Positions 31,363 through 39,014 are shown, counted from the first letter of the stretch. The stretch is 39,014 nucleotides of DNA from Microbacterium sp. 5K110 (GCF_005774735.1 NZ_VBUM01000029.1:1-39014), one strand, 5' to 3'. The notes: a model not told the origin generated them from the letters alone. Made by a program: numbers and translations.

Positions 31363-32636
31363 CGTGCACCTGCCGGAGTGGGCGAGACGGCGGCGGGCGT
31401 GTAGCTCACCTTCATCGATGTGAAGCCGTTGACGCCGACGTCGGCGATCCAGGCCGGCTCCGCGTCGGACACGGGCTGGATGTCGGGGAAGGTCTCGAGA
31501 ACCCGCGGGATGAGGGTCGCGAGCTCGAGTCGGGCGAGCGCCCGACCGAGGCAGAGGTGGATGCCGGCGCCGAAAGCGAGCGAATCGTTCGGCGTCCGCG
31601 TGATGTCGAAGGTGTGCGGATCGGGGAACGCTGTTTCGTCTTTGTTCGCCGAGGCAAGGAATCCGATGGCCCAATCGCCGGTCTTGATCCGCTTACCGTG
31701 GAAGTCGAAATCGCGCGTCGCCACGCGCAGACGGCTCTTCGTCGGGGTACCCCAGCGAAGGACCTCCTCGATGGCCGACTTCGTGAGACTGCGGTCCGCC
31801 ATGAGCGCGATCCGCTGATCGGGGTTCGTCATGAATCCCCACAGGCCGACGGCAGCGGCGTTACGCGTCGTCTCGAGACCGCCCCCGATCATGGTGACGA
31901 ACCACGTGCGCATCTCGTGAATGCTCAACGGGTCTCCATCGATCTGGAGCTGACCGATGATGGTCGCGAAGTCGTCCTGGGGGTTCTTCCTCCGCTCCAG
32001 CGCGAGGTCCTGGCAGTAGTCGATGAGCTTCTGCATGCCGAAGTTGGACGTTGCCACCGGGTCCCCGTCGATGACCCATCGAGGGTCGGCCGCCGCGAGC
32101 CACTGCCATGAGGCTTCCCGGAGGTAGGGCCAGTCGGATTCGGGAACCCCGAGCATCCGCAGGATCACCTTCACCGGCAGTTCCGCGGCGATGTCCTCGA
32201 CGAGATCGCATTCGCCACGGTCGGCGACATCGGCGATGATCTCGTCGACGATGCTCGAGATCTCGCTTCCCAAGCGACCGATCGCGGGAACGCTGAAGTG
32301 CTTGTTGATCGGTGCGCGGTACACGTCGTGCATCGGGTTGTCGTTGGTGGCGATGTTGATATCCCACCCCTGAGCGTGGCGCTCTTCGGGCGTCCGGCGC
32401 TTCGGAGAGCGCGTGATGCGCGTGTCCCACCTGTTGCTGAAGAGGTCGTCGCGGAGGAGGTACTCCTTCACGTCCTCGTACCGCGTGATACTCCAGTGGT
32501 TGCGACCGTAGAACTCGTTCTCGGTCCAGTGCACGGGATCTTCGTCGCGCATCATCTTGAACGTGTCGTGGTAATCGCGAGTCGTGTACCACTGGGGGTT
32601 CAGGATCTCGTTGTCGATCTTCTGCCAGTCGGTCAT
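31359..32636 (-). CDS. cytochrome P450 monooxygenase (class I, soluble)
   Basis: This is a 425-residue bacterial P450. The I-helix oxygen-binding motif is GGGLETT (251-257), the K-helix ExxR is E291-R294, and the heme-thiolate loop FGAGIHLCLGR places the ligand at C362. It has no membrane anchor. It hydroxylates an organic substrate using O2 and electrons from the adjacent ferredoxin. ATG 32636 and ATG 32639 are both possible; GGAAGG (spacing 6) favours 32636, and a start at 32660 is less likely. It is the first gene of the - strand run and diverges from the ferredoxin reductase. The CYP family and substrate cannot be assigned by eye. Confidence 0.9.
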   Translation of the reverse strand: MTDWQKIDNEILNPQWYTTRDYHDTFKMMRDEDPVHWTENEFYGRNHWSITRYEDVKEYLLRDDLFSNRWDTRITRSPKRRTPEERHAQGWDINIATNDNPMHDVYRAPINKHFSVPAIGRLGSEISSIVDEIIADVADRGECDLVEDIAAELPVKVILRMLGVPESDWPYLREASWQWLAAADPRWVIDGDPVATSNFGMQKLIDYCQDLALERRKNPQDDFATIIGQLQIDGDPLSIHEMRTWFVTMIGGGLETTRNAAAVGLWGFMTNPDQRIALMADRSLTKSAIEEVLRWGTPTKSRLRVATRDFDFHGKRIKTGDWAIGFLASANKDETAFPDPHTFDITRTPNDSLAFGAGIHLCLGRALARLELATLIPRVLETFPDIQPVSDAEPAWIADVGVNGFTSMKVSYTPAAVSPTPAGAR

Positions 32637-32860
32637 CATTGTCCTTCCGCAAACTGTCATCCCATGGTCACCTCAGCATTTTCGACCGTCCAATTCCGGT
32701 ATCTCGGCGCAAACATTCCTCACAGTCATGACCACCGACCCATGAGCCACGGGAATAACTCGCTCCCGACAGTCGCATTGGACGCGGCCGTACTCCCGAT
32801 GTTGGGTAGGTGAACGCCGCGACAAGGTTGTTCGGAAACACCGGCCCGGTGCGCGGAGGA
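32637..32860. promoter_or_regulatory. divergent regulatory region of P450 operon and ferredoxin reductase
   Basis: This gap of about 220 bp is locally AT-richer than the flanks and must hold promoters for both directions. Near-inverted copies of a GGTCATGACTG/CTGTCAT-like word occur at about 32653-32674 and 32724-32740, possible operator halves. No consensus -35/-10 pair stands out, so an activator-dependent promoter is likely. Confidence 0.4.
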
Positions 32861-34120
32861 ATGAGATTCGACGTGGGTCCGTCATACGACGTCTTGATCG
32901 TGGGAGCCGGCCAGGCCGGTGTGCAGGCTGCTGTATCGCTCCGGCAGGGAGGGTTCGGCGGAACCGTGTGCCTGCTGAGCGCCGAGGATCACCTTCCTTA
33001 CGAGCGACCCCCGCTCTCGAAAGCCTTCCTACAGGGCGCCGCCGAGCCCGAGGAGTTCCTCCTGCGCAGCTCGGACGCGTTGGCGAAGAACTCGATCGAT
33101 CTCCGACGGGGCCTCGCTGTCGAATCGGTGGATGCCGAGTCTCACTCCGTGATGCTCGAGGACGGGGAGTCCATCGAGTACGGCCGGCTGATTTGGGCTG
33201 CCGGCGGCCGAGCGAGGACGATCTCCCTGCCGGGTGCGGATCTGGACGGCGTGCTGTCCGTGCGCACGCTCGACGACGCCTCGAAGCTGCGGGACAGGAT
33301 GGCGACCGCTCGGAATGCCGTCATCATCGGCGGCGGATACGTCGGTCTCGAGACCGCTGCCGCGCTGCGGAAACACGGCATCGCCGTCACTGTCGTGGAG
33401 GCACAGGAACGACTGCTCGCGCGAGTGACGTGCGCCGAGATCTCGCAGTTCTACGCGGATCTGCATCGGGCTCATGGAGCGACGGTCCTGCTGTCGAGCG
33501 GCGTCTCGCAGATCGTGGGCGACAACGGCCGCGTGCGCGCTGTCGAGGTGGTCGACGGCACGATGACCCCTGCGGATCTCGTCATCGTCGGGGTGGGACT
33601 GATTCCCAACGTCGAGCCGCTGGCTGTCGCCGGCGCGCGGGTGAGCAACGGGATCGACGTCGACGGCGACTTCCGCACGTCGCTTCCTGACGTGTTCGCG
33701 ATCGGAGACTGCGCGAACTACGAGAGCGCATATGCTCACGACCAGCGCGTGCGCCTGGAATCGGTGCCGAACGCGATCGAGCACGGAAAGGCCGTCGCCT
33801 CCGCGATCCTCGGGACGGAGCGGCCGAAGACGGCAGCACCGTGGTTCTGGTCTCACCAGTACGACGTGAAGTTGCAGACGGTCGGCCTCCAGGGTGGACA
33901 CGATGAGGCCGTCCTCCGTGGCAGCGTCGACGATCCTTCGTTCAGCGTGATCTATCTCCGTGACAGCACGGTGATCGCCCTGGACTGTGTCAACTCGGTC
34001 GCCGATTTCGCGCAGGGAAAGCAACTGGTCAAGCAGGGAACCCGTGTGTCTTCGGCGGATCTTTCGAACACCGCTGTTCCGCTGAAGAATCACCTTCAGA
34101 CGTCGGCCGTCGGGCAGTAA
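32861..34120 (+). CDS. FAD-dependent ferredoxin reductase
   Basis: This is a 419-residue putidaredoxin-reductase-type flavoprotein. The FAD motif is VGAGQAG (14-20), the NADH motif is IIGGGYVGLETA near 150, and FAIGDCAN near 280 contacts FAD; the C-terminal domain (WFWSHQYDVKLQTVGL) is typical of ferredoxin reductases. It passes electrons from NAD(P)H to the [2Fe-2S] ferredoxin for the P450. The start is uncertain: ATG 32861 directly abuts GGAGGA, GTG 32873 lies 12 nt from it, and GTG 32810 would add 17 residues. The FAD motif supports 32861 or 32873. It is followed after 71 bp by an ArsR-type regulator. Confidence 0.88.
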   Translation: MRFDVGPSYDVLIVGAGQAGVQAAVSLRQGGFGGTVCLLSAEDHLPYERPPLSKAFLQGAAEPEEFLLRSSDALAKNSIDLRRGLAVESVDAESHSVMLEDGESIEYGRLIWAAGGRARTISLPGADLDGVLSVRTLDDASKLRDRMATARNAVIIGGGYVGLETAAALRKHGIAVTVVEAQERLLARVTCAEISQFYADLHRAHGATVLLSSGVSQIVGDNGRVRAVEVVDGTMTPADLVIVGVGLIPNVEPLAVAGARVSNGIDVDGDFRTSLPDVFAIGDCANYESAYAHDQRVRLESVPNAIEHGKAVASAILGTERPKTAAPWFWSHQYDVKLQTVGLQGGHDEAVLRGSVDDPSFSVIYLRDSTVIALDCVNSVADFAQGKQLVKQGTRVSSADLSNTAVPLKNHLQTSAVGQ

Positions 34121-34191
34121 GCGGCTGTGACCACGCTCGAGACGGGGATCGATCCGGCCGCCGGCCGCCGGCGAGCCGCGAGGGATGGGGT

Positions 34192-34488
34192 ATGAGCGAC
34201 CCCGAACGCCTCGCGCAGATCTTCACGGCTCTGGGTAACGGCATCCGGCTCGAGTTGATGTCGGAAGTCGCCGCAGCATCGAACGGCGAATCGCGATCGG
34301 TTTCCTCGCTCGCAGCGGCTCTGGAGATCTCCCGTTTCACGGCGTCTCACCACCTGGCCGTTCTGCGTTCGGCCCATCTCGTGGATGCACACCGGGACGG
34401 CCTGTCGCTCCGCCACCAGGTCAACGCATCGACGATGACGTGCATCGAGGATTGGTATCTTCCATTCGTCGACACCTCGGCGCGGTGA
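34192..34488 (+). CDS. ArsR-type winged-helix regulator
   Basis: This is a 98-residue winged-helix protein: FTALGNGIRLELMSEV (dimer and first helices), SVSSLAAALEISRFTASHHLAVLRSAHLV (recognition helix), then the wing DGLSLRHQVN. The CxCxxC metal site of arsenic/cadmium sensors is absent; only one cysteine is present. It therefore probably senses a small molecule or redox state and may control the reductase or the P450 operon. The start has AGGGATGGGG upstream. It is the last protein gene before the tRNA pair. Confidence 0.82.
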   Translation: MSDPERLAQIFTALGNGIRLELMSEVAAASNGESRSVSSLAAALEISRFTASHHLAVLRSAHLVDAHRDGLSLRHQVNASTMTCIEDWYLPFVDTSAR

Positions 34489-34662
34489 GATAGGCGGCTT
34501 TGCAGCGCTCCCGAGCGCACGGGCCATACGTCGTCGTTGTCCGCCGTGGCGCGACGAGATCCGGAAGCGCTGGCGGTGAGTTTGCGCGCCTGCGATGACG
34601 AGGGCGACAATACGCCGACACGTGGGTACCGTGGCGATGAGAGGGTTAGCCCGTCTGAGATG

Positions 34663-34736
34663 TAGCGGGAGCGGGGCTTGAACCCGCGACCTCACGATTA
34701 TGAGTCGTGCGCTCTCACCAACTGAGCTACCCCGCC
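34663..34736 (-). tRNA. tRNA-Met (anticodon CAT)
   Basis: This is a 74-nt cloverleaf on the - strand. The acceptor GGCGGGG pairs with TCCCGCT using two G-U pairs, the D arm is GCTC...GAGC, the anticodon stem CACGA/TCGTG frames the loop CTCATAA, and the T arm is GCGGG TTCAAGC CCCGC. Anticodon CAT with an ordinary first pair and D arm suggests elongator Met rather than initiator; tRNA-Ile2 with a modified C34 is possible. CCA is not encoded. Its 3' end faces the accessory region. Confidence 0.92.
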
Positions 34737-34767
34737 GCGCGGCATCCCCTGCGAGGGAGATGCTGTG

Positions 34768-34839
34768 AGCCCCGAGTCAGGATTGAACTGACGACCCCTT
34801 CCTTACCATGGAAGTGCTCTGCCACTGAGCTATCGGGGC
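34768..34839 (-). tRNA. tRNA-Thr (anticodon GGT)
   Basis: This is a 72-nt cloverleaf on the - strand. The acceptor GCCCCGA pairs with TCGGGGC, the anticodon stem CTTCC/GGAAG frames ATGGTAA with anticodon GGT, and the T arm GTCAG TTCAATC CTGAC is perfect. The discriminator base is T, normal for Thr. It lies 31 bp upstream of tRNA-Met and is probably co-transcribed with it. Confidence 0.95.
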
Positions 34840-34868
34840 GTACCCGGATCACTCCGGGCAACTAGAAG

Positions 34869-34874
34869 AGGATA
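34869..34874 (-). promoter_or_regulatory. -10 element for the tRNA pair
   Basis: TATCCT on the - strand (34874 down to 34869) would start transcription about 20-25 nt before tRNA-Thr. The -35 is not clear. Confidence 0.35.
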
Positions 34875-34904
34875 TCAGAGCGAAGCCGTCATCCTCGAAT
34901 CGAG

Positions 34905-36422
34905 TCAGCCTCCCGTGTGCTGCCGCAGCCACGGGAGCGGGTCGATCGGCGTCGTTCCGTTCTGCAGCAGCTCGAAGTGCGTGTGAGCGCCGAAGGAACG
35001 GCCCGTGTTGCCGGTGCGGCCGAGGAAGGTGCCGACCTTGACCTTCTGGCCCGGCGTGACCTGGAGCGAACCGTACTGCATGTGGGCGTAGCGGCTCGAG
35101 ATGAGCTGACCGTCGATCTCGTGGTCGATCAGGACGGTGACGCCAAACGCGTCGCCGCTCTCGGTGGCGATGCGGACCGTGCCGTCGGCGATCGCCTGCA
35201 CCGGGGATCCCTCACCCGGGACGAAGTCGACGCCCTCGTGCATACGGCCGTCACGCATGCCGAAGCCGTACGTGATCGGCACGCCCACCGCGAAAGGCCA
35301 CTGGATGGCGGCGGTGGGGTCGTTGACGAAGAAGTTGGAGAAGTTCGAGATGCCGGAGTCGGCGGCCATCTGCGCGTACGTCGCCGAGCTGTAGCCGTCG
35401 GCGCGGTCGACAACGCCGGCCTGCGCCTCCGCTGGGGCGACGTAGGCCTGGACGGCCCCGCCGGACACATCGCCGCTCGCCGCGAGGCTGCGGGTCGACG
35501 TCTCGACGGATGCGACGCTCGCGGTGCCGCTCGCCGAGGCGAGAGCGCTGACCGGCATGGTCATCCCCACGGTCATCAGACCGACGAGACCCATGACGCC
35601 GACCGAGAACGACGCTGCGGCGATACGGCGACCGTTGCGACGACGGAGACCGGCGCTCACCGGCAGGCCCTGCGTGACCGGACGCGTCGCCTGGGCGACG
35701 GGCGCGGGGGACTGCACGGCGGTCTCGCCCGTGAAGGCGAACAGGCGCGCGGCGGCCACGAACTCGTCGGACGTGGGATCAGCGGCATCCGGCTCGTCGA
35801 CCACAGGTTCTTCGACCCGTGCGGCAGGCTCGGCATCCTGGGCCACGGCCTCCGATGCCCCGACGGGGCGCGGGGTCTCGGCATCCACCGGACGACGGCG
35901 GCCACGACGCGTCACCGGAAGGGTGATCGGCGAGGTCGGCAGCGCCACCGGGGTGGTCGCCTCGGTCGCATCGGCGCTCTGCAGAATGACGGCCACGGCG
36001 TCGTCGGAGCGCTGCTCGTCGACGACGGTGACCTCGAGAGCCTCGGATGCCGGGGCCTCGGATGCCGGGGCCTCGGTCGTCGCGGTCTGCGACGCCGCGG
36101 GGGCGGCGGAGCTCGCAGCGGCACGAGACGAACGACGGCGGGGGGCGGGGAGAGTCGGTTCGATCGTGGCGGCGATCACGGTCTCGACGACAGCGGCGGC
36201 GACCTGCTCGATGATCTCAGGCTGAGACACTGCTTCGGCGTCGACCGGGGCCGGGTCAAGGGCGGCGGGCTCGGAGACCACGGGGGACTCATCGGCCACC
36301 ACGACGGGGGCGGTGCGGCGACGCCTCTCAGCCCGCGTCAGCTCGGTTGCGGCGGGCGCGGTGGAGGGTCGACTGGATCGCCGAGTGCGGGCGGGATCAG
36401 TCTCGGGGGCTTCTGACGGCAA
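34905..36422 (-). CDS. M23 (LytM) metallopeptidase, membrane-anchored
   Basis: As annotated this is a 505-residue protein from a TTG. Residues 1-260 are a disordered Ala/Pro/Glu-rich region with an imperfect EAPAS repeat near 117-127, one membrane helix spans about 267-290, and a C-terminal M23 domain has zinc residues H395 and D399 (MHEGVDF) and H482 (AHTHFE), plus H447 (RYAHM). It cuts peptidoglycan peptides outside the membrane. The TTG has no ribosome binding site. A much better start, ATG 36486, is in another frame; deleting one base from GGGG at 36473-36476 would join them and add about 20 residues with good codon use. So the 5' end is probably frameshifted or contains a sequencing error. 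Confidence 0.85.
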   Translation of the reverse strand: MPSEAPETDPARTRRSSRPSTAPAATELTRAERRRRTAPVVVADESPVVSEPAALDPAPVDAEAVSQPEIIEQVAAAVVETVIAATIEPTLPAPRRRSSRAAASSAAPAASQTATTEAPASEAPASEALEVTVVDEQRSDDAVAVILQSADATEATTPVALPTSPITLPVTRRGRRRPVDAETPRPVGASEAVAQDAEPAARVEEPVVDEPDAADPTSDEFVAAARLFAFTGETAVQSPAPVAQATRPVTQGLPVSAGLRRRNGRRIAAASFSVGVMGLVGLMTVGMTMPVSALASASGTASVASVETSTRSLAASGDVSGGAVQAYVAPAEAQAGVVDRADGYSSATYAQMAADSGISNFSNFFVNDPTAAIQWPFAVGVPITYGFGMRDGRMHEGVDFVPGEGSPVQAIADGTVRIATESGDAFGVTVLIDHEIDGQLISSRYAHMQYGSLQVTPGQKVKVGTFLGRTGNTGRSFGAHTHFELLQNGTTPIDPLPWLRQHTGG

Positions 36423-36527
36423 CGCGCGGGGGCTCTCGTGTCGTGTCGCGAGCGCGACGGCTTCGGGCTTTCGGGGCTTTTGCCATTTCCGCTGATTCGG
36501 GTGAGCGAAAATAACGATCAGGTAAAC

Positions 36528-36533
36528 ACACTA
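36528..36533 (-). promoter_or_regulatory. -10 element of the M23 peptidase gene
   Basis: TAGTGT on the - strand (36533 down to 36528) would start transcription near 36521, some 35 nt before the ATG at 36486. This favours that ATG over the TTG at 36422. No clear -35 is seen. Confidence 0.35.
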
Positions 36534-36571
36534 CCCCGGGACGTCTGAGAATGCCATGAACGCTCCGCGCT

Positions 36572-37369
36572 TCACTCCTCGGTCTCGAGCGCGTCCGCGA
36601 GGCGGTCGTAGAACCCGGGACCCGCGGCGATGACCATGCCCTTGCCGGGCCGACCGCCCGGCGAACCGCCCACCACTCCACCGGCTTCCTCCACGAGCAG
36701 CACACCCGCGGCGTGATCCCAGGGGTTGGTCCCCTTCTCGTAGTAGGCATCCACGCGTCCGGCAGCCACCGACGCCAGATCCAAGGATGCCGCGCCGATA
36801 CGGCGGATGTCGCGGGCGACCGGCATGACGCGCGCGAGACGCTCCAGGGTCGGGGCGTGGGTGGCGGGGTCGTAGCCGAAGCCGGTCGCGACGAGACCCC
36901 CGGCGGGGCCGACCTCATCGTTGACGGCGAGACGCTCCTCCCCCAGCCAGGCGCCGCCGCCGCGAGTCGCGTGGAACATCTCGCCCGAGACCGGGTTGTA
37001 GACGACCCCGGCGATGGCGGTCCACTCGGCCGGATCGGCCGAGCCCTCGACGGCCGCGATGCTCACGGCCCACGCGGGGATGCCGTAGGCGTAGTTCACC
37101 GTGCCGTCGATCGGGTCGACGACCCAGGTCACACCGCTGGAGCTCTCGTGCGCATCGGACTCCTCACCGAAGAAACCGTCCTCCGGGCGCTCGCGTTCGA
37201 GTTCGGCGCGGATGAAGGCCTCGACCTCGCGGTCGGCGGCCGTCACGATGTCGGCTGCGACCGACTTCGTCGCGATCTCGACCCCCTCGCGGCGGCGGCG
37301 CGCGGCGAGATCCCCGGCTTCACGGGCGATGCGGGTGGCGATGTCGAGCAGATCTGCGGCGAGCGTCAT
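36572..37369 (-). CDS. inositol monophosphatase family protein
   Basis: This is a 265-residue Mg-dependent phosphatase. The metal motifs are GEES (68-71), DPIDGTVNY (85-93) and WDHAAG with D218. Members remove phosphate from inositol-1-phosphate, histidinol phosphate, fructose bisphosphate or PAP; the exact substrate is not resolved. ATG 37369 is preferred to GTG 37378, which adds three residues. It converges with nothing and lies upstream of the M23 gene on the same strand, 149 bp away. It is divergent from the FAD oxidoreductase, with 61 bp between starts. Confidence 0.88.
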   Translation of the reverse strand: MTLAADLLDIATRIAREAGDLAARRRREGVEIATKSVAADIVTAADREVEAFIRAELERERPEDGFFGEESDAHESSSGVTWVVDPIDGTVNYAYGIPAWAVSIAAVEGSADPAEWTAIAGVVYNPVSGEMFHATRGGGAWLGEERLAVNDEVGPAGGLVATGFGYDPATHAPTLERLARVMPVARDIRRIGAASLDLASVAAGRVDAYYEKGTNPWDHAAGVLLVEEAGGVVGGSPGGRPGKGMVIAAGPGFYDRLADALETEE

Positions 37370-37430
37370 GGCATCCACGCTACTGGTCCACCCCCTCTCC
37401 GGATCCGGGGACGATCGTTACCGTGGGCAG

Positions 37431-39014
37431 ATGAGCGCCACCGAGTCCACTCGCTACGACGTCGTCATCGTCGGCGGGGGGCACAACGCCCTCGTCGCCG
37501 CGGCCTACCTCGCCCGCGCCGGTCGATCGGTGGTGATCCTGGAGAGACAGGATGCCGTCGGCGGCGCGGCCGTGTCGGAACGACCGTGGCCGGGGGTCGA
37601 CGCGCGGCTGTCGCGGTACTCGTATCTCGTGAGCCTGCTGCCGCAGAAGATCATCGACGACCTCGGACTGCGCATCGATCTGCGCCGCCGGAGGTACTCC
37701 TCGTACACTCCCGATCCGTCCGACCCCACGCGCGGCATCTTGATCGACACCCAGGATGCCGAGGCGACCGCCGCCTCGTTCGCCCGGACACTCGGCGACA
37801 CCGGTGAGGCCGAGAGGTTCGCCGCCTTCGGCGAGCGCTTGGCACCGCTGGGGCGCGCCGTGTTCCCGACGATGACCGAGCCGCTGCCCACCGCCGACGA
37901 GATGCGCGAACGGGTCGGCGACGACGAGCTCTGGACGGCGCTGACAGAGCGGCCGCTGGGCGACCTGCTGCGAGCATCGCTGCGCAGCGACATCGCCCGG
38001 GGCATCGCGCTGACCGACGGTCTCATCGGCACGTTCGCGTCGGCGGACGACGCCTCCCTCGCACAGAACCGCTGCTTTCTGTACCACGTCATCGGCGGCG
38101 AGACCGGGCACTGGGACGTCCCGGTCGGCGGCATGGGAGCGGTGACCGCGGAACTCGAACGGGCCGCGCGCGAGGCGGGCGCCGACATCCGCACGGGCGT
38201 CGAGGTGACGTCGGTCTCACCGTCCGGTGAGGTGCACATCGTGACCGATCGCTCCGAGACCTACGTCGGAGAGGTCGTGCTCAGCGGAGTGGGACGGGCC
38301 GTTCTCGCGCGCCTGCTCACCGCCGGGGGGACCTCCACCGAAGCCCCCGAGACCGAGGGCGCGCAGGTCAAGGTCAACATGCTCCTGTCACGCCTGCCAC
38401 GCTTGAAGGACACCTCGGTCGCCCTCGAGGCCGCCTTCGCGGGCACCTTCCACGTCAACGAGACCATGACGCAATTGGAGGCCGCCTACGTCGCGGCATC
38501 CGCGGGCCTCGTCCCCGATCCGCTGCCCGCCGAGATCTACTGCCACTCGCTCACGGACCCCTCCATCCTCGGCCCGGACCTGCGGGCGAGCGGAGCACAG
38601 ACCCTCACTCTGTTCGGACTGCAGGTGCCGCACCGCCTGATCGACGGCGAGGATCCCGTTGCCGCGGGAGCCCGACTGCTCGCCGCCGCCCAGCGGTCGC
38701 TGGACTCCGTGCTCGCCGAACCCCTGCGGGACTGCATCGTCGAGGCCCCCGACGGGCGGCTGTGCATCGAAGCGCGCACCACCAGCGACCTCGAACGGTC
38801 GCTCGGCATGGTCGGCGGCGACATCTTCCACGGCGCACTGGCATGGCCGTGGCGCGAGGGCACTTCGGAGAGGGATGCCGCGTCGCTCGGCCCCGCGGAG
38901 CGCTGGGGCGTCGAGACGGGCCACGCGCGCGTGCTCATCTGCGGCTCGAGCGCGCGACGCGGAGGCGCCGTGAGCGGCATCGGCGGACAGAACGCCGCGA
39001 TGGCGGCGCTGGAG
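37431..39014 (+). CDS. phytoene-desaturase-like FAD/NAD(P) oxidoreductase (3' end cut)
   Basis: This is at least 528 residues, open to the window end. The N-terminal dinucleotide fold is VVIVGGGHNALVAAAYLARAG with a downstream E in ILERQDAVGGAAVSE, typical of the CrtI/COG1233 amine-oxidase-like group. GHWDVPVGGMGAVTAELERAA is the conserved middle block, and SGIGGQNAAMAALE near the end is the C-terminal FAD motif, so little is missing. It oxidises or isomerises a hydrophobic substrate; carotenoid desaturation is not assured and no carotenoid gene is near. The ATG follows a GTTACC hexamer by about 10 bp, suggesting a nearly leaderless mRNA. Confidence 0.85.
   Translation, partial: MSATESTRYDVVIVGGGHNALVAAAYLARAGRSVVILERQDAVGGAAVSERPWPGVDARLSRYSYLVSLLPQKIIDDLGLRIDLRRRRYSSYTPDPSDPTRGILIDTQDAEATAASFARTLGDTGEAERFAAFGERLAPLGRAVFPTMTEPLPTADEMRERVGDDELWTALTERPLGDLLRASLRSDIARGIALTDGLIGTFASADDASLAQNRCFLYHVIGGETGHWDVPVGGMGAVTAELERAAREAGADIRTGVEVTSVSPSGEVHIVTDRSETYVGEVVLSGVGRAVLARLLTAGGTSTEAPETEGAQVKVNMLLSRLPRLKDTSVALEAAFAGTFHVNETMTQLEAAYVAASAGLVPDPLPAEIYCHSLTDPSILGPDLRASGAQTLTLFGLQVPHRLIDGEDPVAAGARLLAAAQRSLDSVLAEPLRDCIVEAPDGRLCIEARTTSDLERSLGMVGGDIFHGALAWPWREGTSERDAASLGPAERWGVETGHARVLICGSSARRGGAVSGIGGQNAAMAALE

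Noticed and set aside
34663..34736. Attachment-site repeat of tRNA-Met at the left edge of the island
   Set aside because: No matching stretch of the tRNA 3' end was found around 10.6-11.7 kb, and no integrase gene is in the window.
1..39014. CRISPR array, prophage or antiphage defence system
   Set aside because: No regularly spaced repeats, Cas, phage structural or nuclease/helicase defence genes are visible; the accessory genes are metabolic.

Overview
The window looks like chromosomal DNA of a high-GC actinobacterium, most likely Microbacterium or a close relative in Microbacteriaceae. This rests on the GC content (about 70% by eye), GTG/TTG starts, apparently leaderless promoters, and a mycobacterial-style pairing of a cystathionine beta-synthase-like gene with a cystathionine gamma-synthase-like gene. 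The genus is inference.

Left core block, 1-10.65 kb. An F420/NADP-dependent oxidoreductase homologue (362-997) is followed by a reverse-strand sulfur pair (cbs-like and metB-like, start/stop overlap). These diverge from a methionine-type ABC importer (metQ-metN-metI). Next come an NmrA-type NAD(P)-binding protein, a three-gene ECF sigma/Asp23-Gls24 stress operon, an NAD-dependent epimerase/dehydratase and an aldo/keto reductase. A 1.1 kb gene-poor stretch (10.65-11.73 kb) with an orphan terminator and one small ORF separates this block from the next.

Central accessory block, about 11.7-34.5 kb. This is a dense catabolic island of unknown substrate. On the + strand: a LysR regulator, then a translationally coupled set (amidohydrolase, cyclase-family hydrolase, fumarylacetoacetase-family protein, AMP-forming acyl-CoA ligase), then a 1.4 kb IS5-type element carrying an SRPBCC passenger gene, then a TetR regulator with an operator over its own start codon, a zinc alcohol dehydrogenase and an aldehyde dehydrogenase. 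On the - strand a run of eleven genes reads from 32.6 to 22.6 kb: cytochrome P450, [2Fe-2S] ferredoxin, a cytoplasmic HtaA-domain protein, LysR, a second cyclase, a SnoaL/NTF2-like protein, a second zinc alcohol dehydrogenase, an HpaI-type aldolase, a third LysR, an MFS transporter and an SDR. It ends at a strong hairpin shared with the aldehyde dehydrogenase. The matching ferredoxin reductase and an ArsR-type regulator are transcribed divergently from the P450. Together these can import, hydroxylate, oxidise, CoA-activate, hydrolyse and cleave an organic compound, but no ring-cleavage dioxygenase is present and the substrate cannot be read from sequence.

Right core block, 34.66-39.0 kb: tRNA-Met(CAT) and tRNA-Thr(GGT), both on the - strand; a membrane-anchored M23 (LytM) peptidase whose 5' end looks frameshifted; an inositol-monophosphatase-family enzyme; and a phytoene-desaturase-like FAD oxidoreductase cut by the window end. 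The heptamer GGATGCC/GGCATCC is very frequent in both core blocks and several-fold rarer in the central block, which agrees with an acquired central region ending beside the 3' end of tRNA-Met.
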